The notes beneath the pieces were generated by a model, which did not search any database, had not been told where the DNA came from, and saw only the letters and a program-made list of their open reading frames with translations. Below, one piece after another: positions 8,225-11,326 of a stretch of 11,326 bases of DNA. Every line of letters starts with the position of its first letter. Position 1 is the stretch's first letter. The stretch is from Phoronis pallida (Eukaryota; Phoronida; Phoronidae). The stretch lies in the NCBI GenBank assembly GCA_028565715.1, contig JAOXYC010211017.1, forward strand, positions 1-11,326. Direction: 5' to 3'. The position numbers and the translations under genes were made by a program.

Positions 8225-8423
8225 TATTATGGAGCAATTACTTTCATTTGTATTGTCGGGAGATGAAGTACAAAAACATATATCAAAGAGGCAATCTTGT
8301 AATAGCGTTATATGCACATGCAAGGATCACTCAGAGCTCTCCTGATTTACGCTCCTCTTTTTGAACGTGAGAAATAATATTTCATACAAACTCTGTTAAG
8401 ACACTGCTGGGCCAGATACATGA

Positions 8424-8615
8424 AACCCCCAAGGTTTCTCAGAACAGTTACGACGTGTGTTTGGTAGTTATGATATCCGTACAGCGTTTAAACCCTTCTC
8501 TACTTTAAGACAATCATTAGTTCATCCCAGAGACGAGCGTAATATTCTGGACAATACAGGTGTGGTTTATAAAATTCCTTGTTCAAATTGTGACATATTC
8601 TACGCGGGAGAGACT
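8424..8615 (+). mobile_element. Penelope-like element, GIY-YIG endonuclease part 1
   Basis: The open frame reads GFSEQLRRVFGSYDIRTAFK, then TLRQSLVHPRDE, and ends VVYKIPCSNCDIFYAGET. This is the linker and first half of the GIY-YIG endonuclease domain of Penelope-like retroelements: VVY stands for GIY, the IPCxxC motif sits between, and YAG replaces the usual YIG. The reverse transcriptase that normally precedes it is absent, and an in-frame stop lies at 8421-8423, so the element is 5' truncated or decayed here. The frame resumes at 9495 after a LINE insertion. Confidence 0.88.
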
Positions 8616-8976
8616 TACTTGACTTACTTGACTTATTCCCATGGTTCCTCCGGGGAACAAAGGGCCTCAACCAAAGCTTTCCATCTGACTCTATTCTGCG
8701 CAGTCCTCTCCATGTCTGTCCAGTTGCGATCTATCTGTCTCGTCTCCTGCTCGATGGTTCTCCTCCAGCTGTTCCTTGGTCTTCCTCTTTTTCTTCTCCC
8801 CTGGGGATTCCAACGGAGTGCTTGGCGAGCAACACATGATGGTGGTTTTCTCAGTGTGTGCCTGACCCATCCCCATTTGCGGCGTCTCATCTGTTGGGTC
8901 ATTGGTTCCTGGTTAGTTCTGGTCCATAAGTCTGCGTTTGATAACTTGTCTGGCCATCGGACATCTAAGATACGTC

Positions 8977-9020
8977 GAAGACAGCGATTCACAAATGTGA
9001 AGACAGCGATTCACAAATGT
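8977..9020. repeat. 22-bp tandem duplication inside the LINE
   Basis: The 22 bases at 8977-8998 (beginning gaagacagcgattcac) are repeated exactly at 8999-9020. Because 22 is not a multiple of three, this shifts the LINE frame: TFVNRCL is followed by out-of-frame residues on one side and by RRILDVRW in the other frame. Confidence 0.95.
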
Positions 9021-9044
9021 CTGTATTCTTCTAGTGTTGTCCTT

Positions 9045-9140
9045 GGTTACAGCTCTATATTCCGACAGCTCTATGTTCCGACAGCTGTCGGAACATAGAG
9101 CTGTCGGAACATAGAGCTGTCGGAACATAGAGCAGTCCCC
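9045..9140. mobile_element. 96-bp foldback element, 9-bp target duplication, inside the LINE
   Basis: The element runs GGTTACAG...CAGTCCCC with the perfect duplication gttgtcctt at 9036-9044 and 9141-9149. It has two forward and three inverted 16-bp units of the same TCTATGTTCCGACAG type as the 6258-6558 element, with the same asymmetric ends (GGGGACTG at one end, CTGTAACC at the other) but opposite orientation. The protein-level duplication TKDN ... TKDN in the LINE frame marks the same event. Confidence 0.92.
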
Positions 9141-9494
9141 GTTGTCCTTTGTCTCTCGCCAAGTCTCAGCACCGTACATCACAACTGATTTTACATTAGA
9201 GTTAAATAATCGCAGTTTGGTCTTGATTGAGATCTGTCTCGTCTTCCACACGTTCCGGAGCATGATGAAAGCTGTACGGGCTTTGCCAATTCTTGCTTTG
9301 ATGTCTTTGTCTGCTCCTCCATCTGTGCTGATGATGCTTCCAAGATAGGTGAAGTTCTCGGTGTTCTCTAAGCCCTGGTCGTTGATCACTATGTCCTCCT
9401 CATTCAAGTTGTTCATCCGCATCACCTTCGTCTTTACCATGTTGACTCGGAGCCCAATGGACTCAGAGAAGTCCTTCATACGATCTGAGGGACT

Positions 9495-9875
9495 GGACGA
9501 AAATTATCAACTAGACTTTTTGAACACAAACATGAGGTTAACACCTTGACACAGAGACATTTCACCCGCTCACAAGATCGTGCATCTCAACATGTGTTCA
9601 ATAAGTCAGCTTTCACTGACCATAGTGTCATGCATAACCACAGCATTGATTGGAACAATACTCAAATATTGGACCATGATAACAATCGTGAAACTAGATG
9701 GATCAGAGAAAGTCACTACATTAAACAAGCTGGAGATCGTGCCATGAATCGTGAGATTGGGCAATTTCAGCTATCTGACATGTACAATATTGTGATACGA
9801 CAACCTAATATATTCCTACGCCCTAGAATCGGCGCTAACTCACATGCGCAGTCTGACAGAATCCGCCATTTCTGA
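9495..9875 (+). mobile_element. Penelope-like element, GIY-YIG endonuclease part 2 and C-terminus
   Basis: There are 126 codons and a stop at 9873-9875. GRKLSTRLFEHKHEV supplies the catalytic Arg and the following EH of the domain. Later RWIRESHYIKQAGDRAMNRE and IGQFQLSDMYN are the characteristic C-terminal block of Penelope-like proteins, including the conserved Asn before the end. The reading frame is intact from GGA at 9495. The segment continues exactly the frame left at 8615, so only the LINE separates the two halves. About 85 bp of probable 3' untranslated sequence follows. Confidence 0.9.
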
Positions 9876-10445
9876 GGAAGCCTTCAGACCAGGAAGGTGA
9901 AAATATTAAAAACGTGAGTAGGAAACAAGAACATTTATTCCAAATATGCTACCGGTCGAATGAATCTATTTTGTGATATGAAACCCCTTTGTTTGAATTT
10001 TAAAATTCAGATTGAAGTGTATCGAGGAAGTAAATGCAATATCAGAGATTACTGGCTGTTTTTTCCCTAAAGGGTGTGGCATCATGTAGCGTAATAGTTG
10101 TATTTCTACATGGAAGTCCTGCTTCCACTTGAAGTTGATGATCATGATCTAGTTTGTTTTTCAACATTCTTCTCTTCAGTTTCAATCCAATAAAACACTG
10201 GACATCACTGACTATGTTCTGGTCATCCAGTGACTATCTCCACGACTTCCCATGTAAGCTGACCACTGCTGTTCTTTGTAAGGCAGTATTTTGCTGCAAC
10301 GTTCGTGTGGAGATAGGTTTTGTTTGCAATAACACTTGATTCTCATCCTGTAAATAAGTTGCCCAGTTAAAGTTTAACTTCAGCATAAGTTATCACTACA
10401 ATTAATAATTAATTGATATCAAGGTGTGCCTCATGGTAGCATCCC
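9876..10445. other. Penelope-like 3' flank and unassigned DNA
   Basis: The first ~85 bp are probably the 3' end of the Penelope-like element; its exact end is not visible. The remainder is A+T-rich with no convincing gene, RNA or repeat. An open frame at 10154-10339 has no family resemblance. Confidence 0.4.
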
Positions 10446-10553
10446 GTTATTACGAAGGTTCATTGGTCCGAAGGTTCTTTGGTCCGAAGGTCCGTTGTTC
10501 CGAAGGTTCATTGGTCCGAAGGTTCATTGGTCTTAATGTTCATTGGTCCGATT
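10446..10553. repeat. Six 16-bp tandem units, GTTCATTGGTCCGAAG type
   Basis: Units start at 10458, 10474, 10490, 10506, 10522 and 10538, after a partial unit gttattacgaag at 10446-10457. Most match gttcattggtccgaag, with one to five changes in diverged copies. There are no spacers, so it is not CRISPR-like. Confidence 0.92.
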
Positions 10554-11170
10554 TTTTTTGGAATAAGAAGAATTTTGACCTTTTTTGAACTGACAAATTT
10601 TTTTGAATTTTTTCTGAATTAAGTAGAATTTTTGACATTTTTCCAACTTAAAACATTTTTTTGATTTTTTTTTTGAATTTAGTAGAATTTTTGAATTTTT
10701 TCTGAACTTAGAAGGTTTTTGGAATGTCTTTGAATTTCTGGCTTTTACATGCCTTTTAACTAGTTCAGTCTTTTTTCGAATTTGTCATTATTGGGCTAAA
10801 CATACATCATTCGGAAAAACGGAAACAATGGGACAAAACAGAAGTTTAACAGCACACTGGGGTGTAACAGATTTGTGACTGTGATACGAACGGTGGCGGA
10901 AAGGAATCCCCGACAGCTCGCACGACATAAAATATACAGAAAGGAACCGTCATGACAAAGACCGAAGTCTAAAGAAACACAGGACTTGTTAATAGTTTCT
11001 ATTTTATAAATTGTTGACATTTAAGTAACTCAGAAAAGTGCACTTTAGGCTTACATTGAACTCAAAATTGTGTAACTGTGCACTTCTTTCAATTAATCAA
11101 ACGTTTCATGAATTATAATCGTTTTCAAAATAAGATAAATTAGGCCGTTACCGACTGTGTTTAAAATATA

Positions 11171-11215
11171 ATAAAATATACATGATCTTTACGATCATGT
11201 CGGCTAAAATGTATA
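11171..11215. repeat. Nested short palindromes in the foldback spacer
   Basis: An inner hairpin acatgatc-tttac-gatcatgt is perfect, and the surrounding aaatatac / gtatattt also pair (8 bp, with an offset on one side). Together they could form a two-tier stem in the spacer of the right-edge element. Confidence 0.6.
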
Positions 11216-11326
11216 TTTATTGTAGAAAAGACAACTGACTGAGATGTTAAAGCGTCTCTTCATCATCAAGTAAAAATGCCAAACATTCTTTCAAGTTCAA
11301 AAAATGTCAAAAGTTCTACTAAATTC

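Larger units (their letters stand above)
8616..9486 (-). mobile_element. LINE (non-LTR retrotransposon) 3' fragment, 5' truncated
   Basis: The minus-strand coding sequence covers the C-terminal end of an endonuclease/reverse transcriptase ORF. It runs SIGLRVNMVKTKVMRMNN, then NFTYLGSIISTDGGADKDIK, KARTAFIMLRNVWKTRQISI, YGAETW, and after a frame change ILDVRWPDKLSNADLWTRTN, KWGWVRHTLRKPPS and GRRKRGRPRNSWRR to a stop at 8635-8633. The 9-bp repeat TCAAGTAAG (two copies and a partial) begins at the stop codon and forms the 3' tail. Flanking GAGAGACT (8608-8615) and GAGGGACT (9487-9494) match at 7 of 8 and look like the target duplication. The clade is not assigned. The copy is dead: 5' truncated, frameshifted and itself interrupted. 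Confidence 0.9.
10446..11326. mobile_element. Left part of a larger foldback-type element, right half off the window
   Basis: Three layers are visible. A 16-bp unit array occupies 10446-10553. A T-rich array of ~55-59-bp units (starts at 10561, 10616 and 10675) runs to about 10740. A spacer of ~540 bp runs to about 11281. The last 45 bp (11282-11326) are the inverted complement of 10616-10660, including tagtagaa against ttctacta, so the mirrored arm begins at the window edge. No coding frame is credible in the spacer. Confidence 0.7.

Noticed and set aside
8457-9098. One 213-residue plus-strand gene
   Set aside because: Only the first ~53 residues are Penelope-like. The rest is the LINE and foldback read on the wrong strand.
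10796-11020. 74-residue minus-strand frame in the right-edge spacer
   Set aside because: It is short, of odd composition and matches no recognised family. It was not taken as the element's transposase.
1-11326. A novel bacterial-type defence or biosynthetic system
   Set aside because: The gene structure is eukaryotic throughout, and both host genes belong to well-known families.

Overview
This window reads as genomic DNA from an invertebrate animal. The evidence is split genes with GT-AG introns of about 300-650 bp, a lysosomal or secreted-type GH29 alpha-L-fucosidase, a secreted C-type lectin, a Penelope-like element with a GIY-YIG endonuclease, a non-LTR retrotransposon and several small inverted-repeat elements. 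There is no operon, Shine-Dalgarno signal or other prokaryotic organisation. A marine invertebrate (a lancelet, mollusc or cnidarian, for example) fits, but the species cannot be fixed from the sequence alone.

Layout. Positions 1-3517 (minus strand) hold the first seven coding exons of an alpha-L-fucosidase gene; its 3' end lies off the left edge. All six internal junctions keep the reading frame, giving 341 residues of a protein that is usually about 450-470. Its introns carry a decayed copy of catalytic exon 4, a perfect 25-bp inverted repeat, a tRNA-like Pol III promoter module and a short 16-bp tandem repeat. Positions 3518-5640 are intergenic, with one small terminal-inverted-repeat element (4163-4378), a GC-rich hairpin-rich block and a perfect short hairpin. 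Positions 5644-6749 are bounded by ~70-bp inverted repeats flanked by TA. Inside lies a 301-bp foldback element built of 16-bp units and flanked by a perfect 9-bp target duplication. Positions 6859-8224 (plus strand) hold a complete two-exon C-type lectin gene of 281 residues: signal peptide, coiled coil and one C-type lectin domain.

Positions 8424-9875 are a three-layer nest of mobile DNA. The GIY-YIG end of a Penelope-like element (plus strand) is split by the 3' end of a LINE (minus strand), and the LINE is split by a 96-bp foldback element of the same family as the 6258 copy, again with a perfect 9-bp duplication. Positions 10446-11326 appear to be the left half of a larger foldback element with a different but similar 16-bp unit; its inverted right half starts at the window edge.

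The two host genes have no evident shared pathway beyond glycans: one removes fucose and the other is a putative glycan binder. They lie head to head, about 3.3 kb apart, with the inverted-repeat elements between them. The most unusual material is the group of 16-bp-unit foldback elements and the nested insertion history they record.
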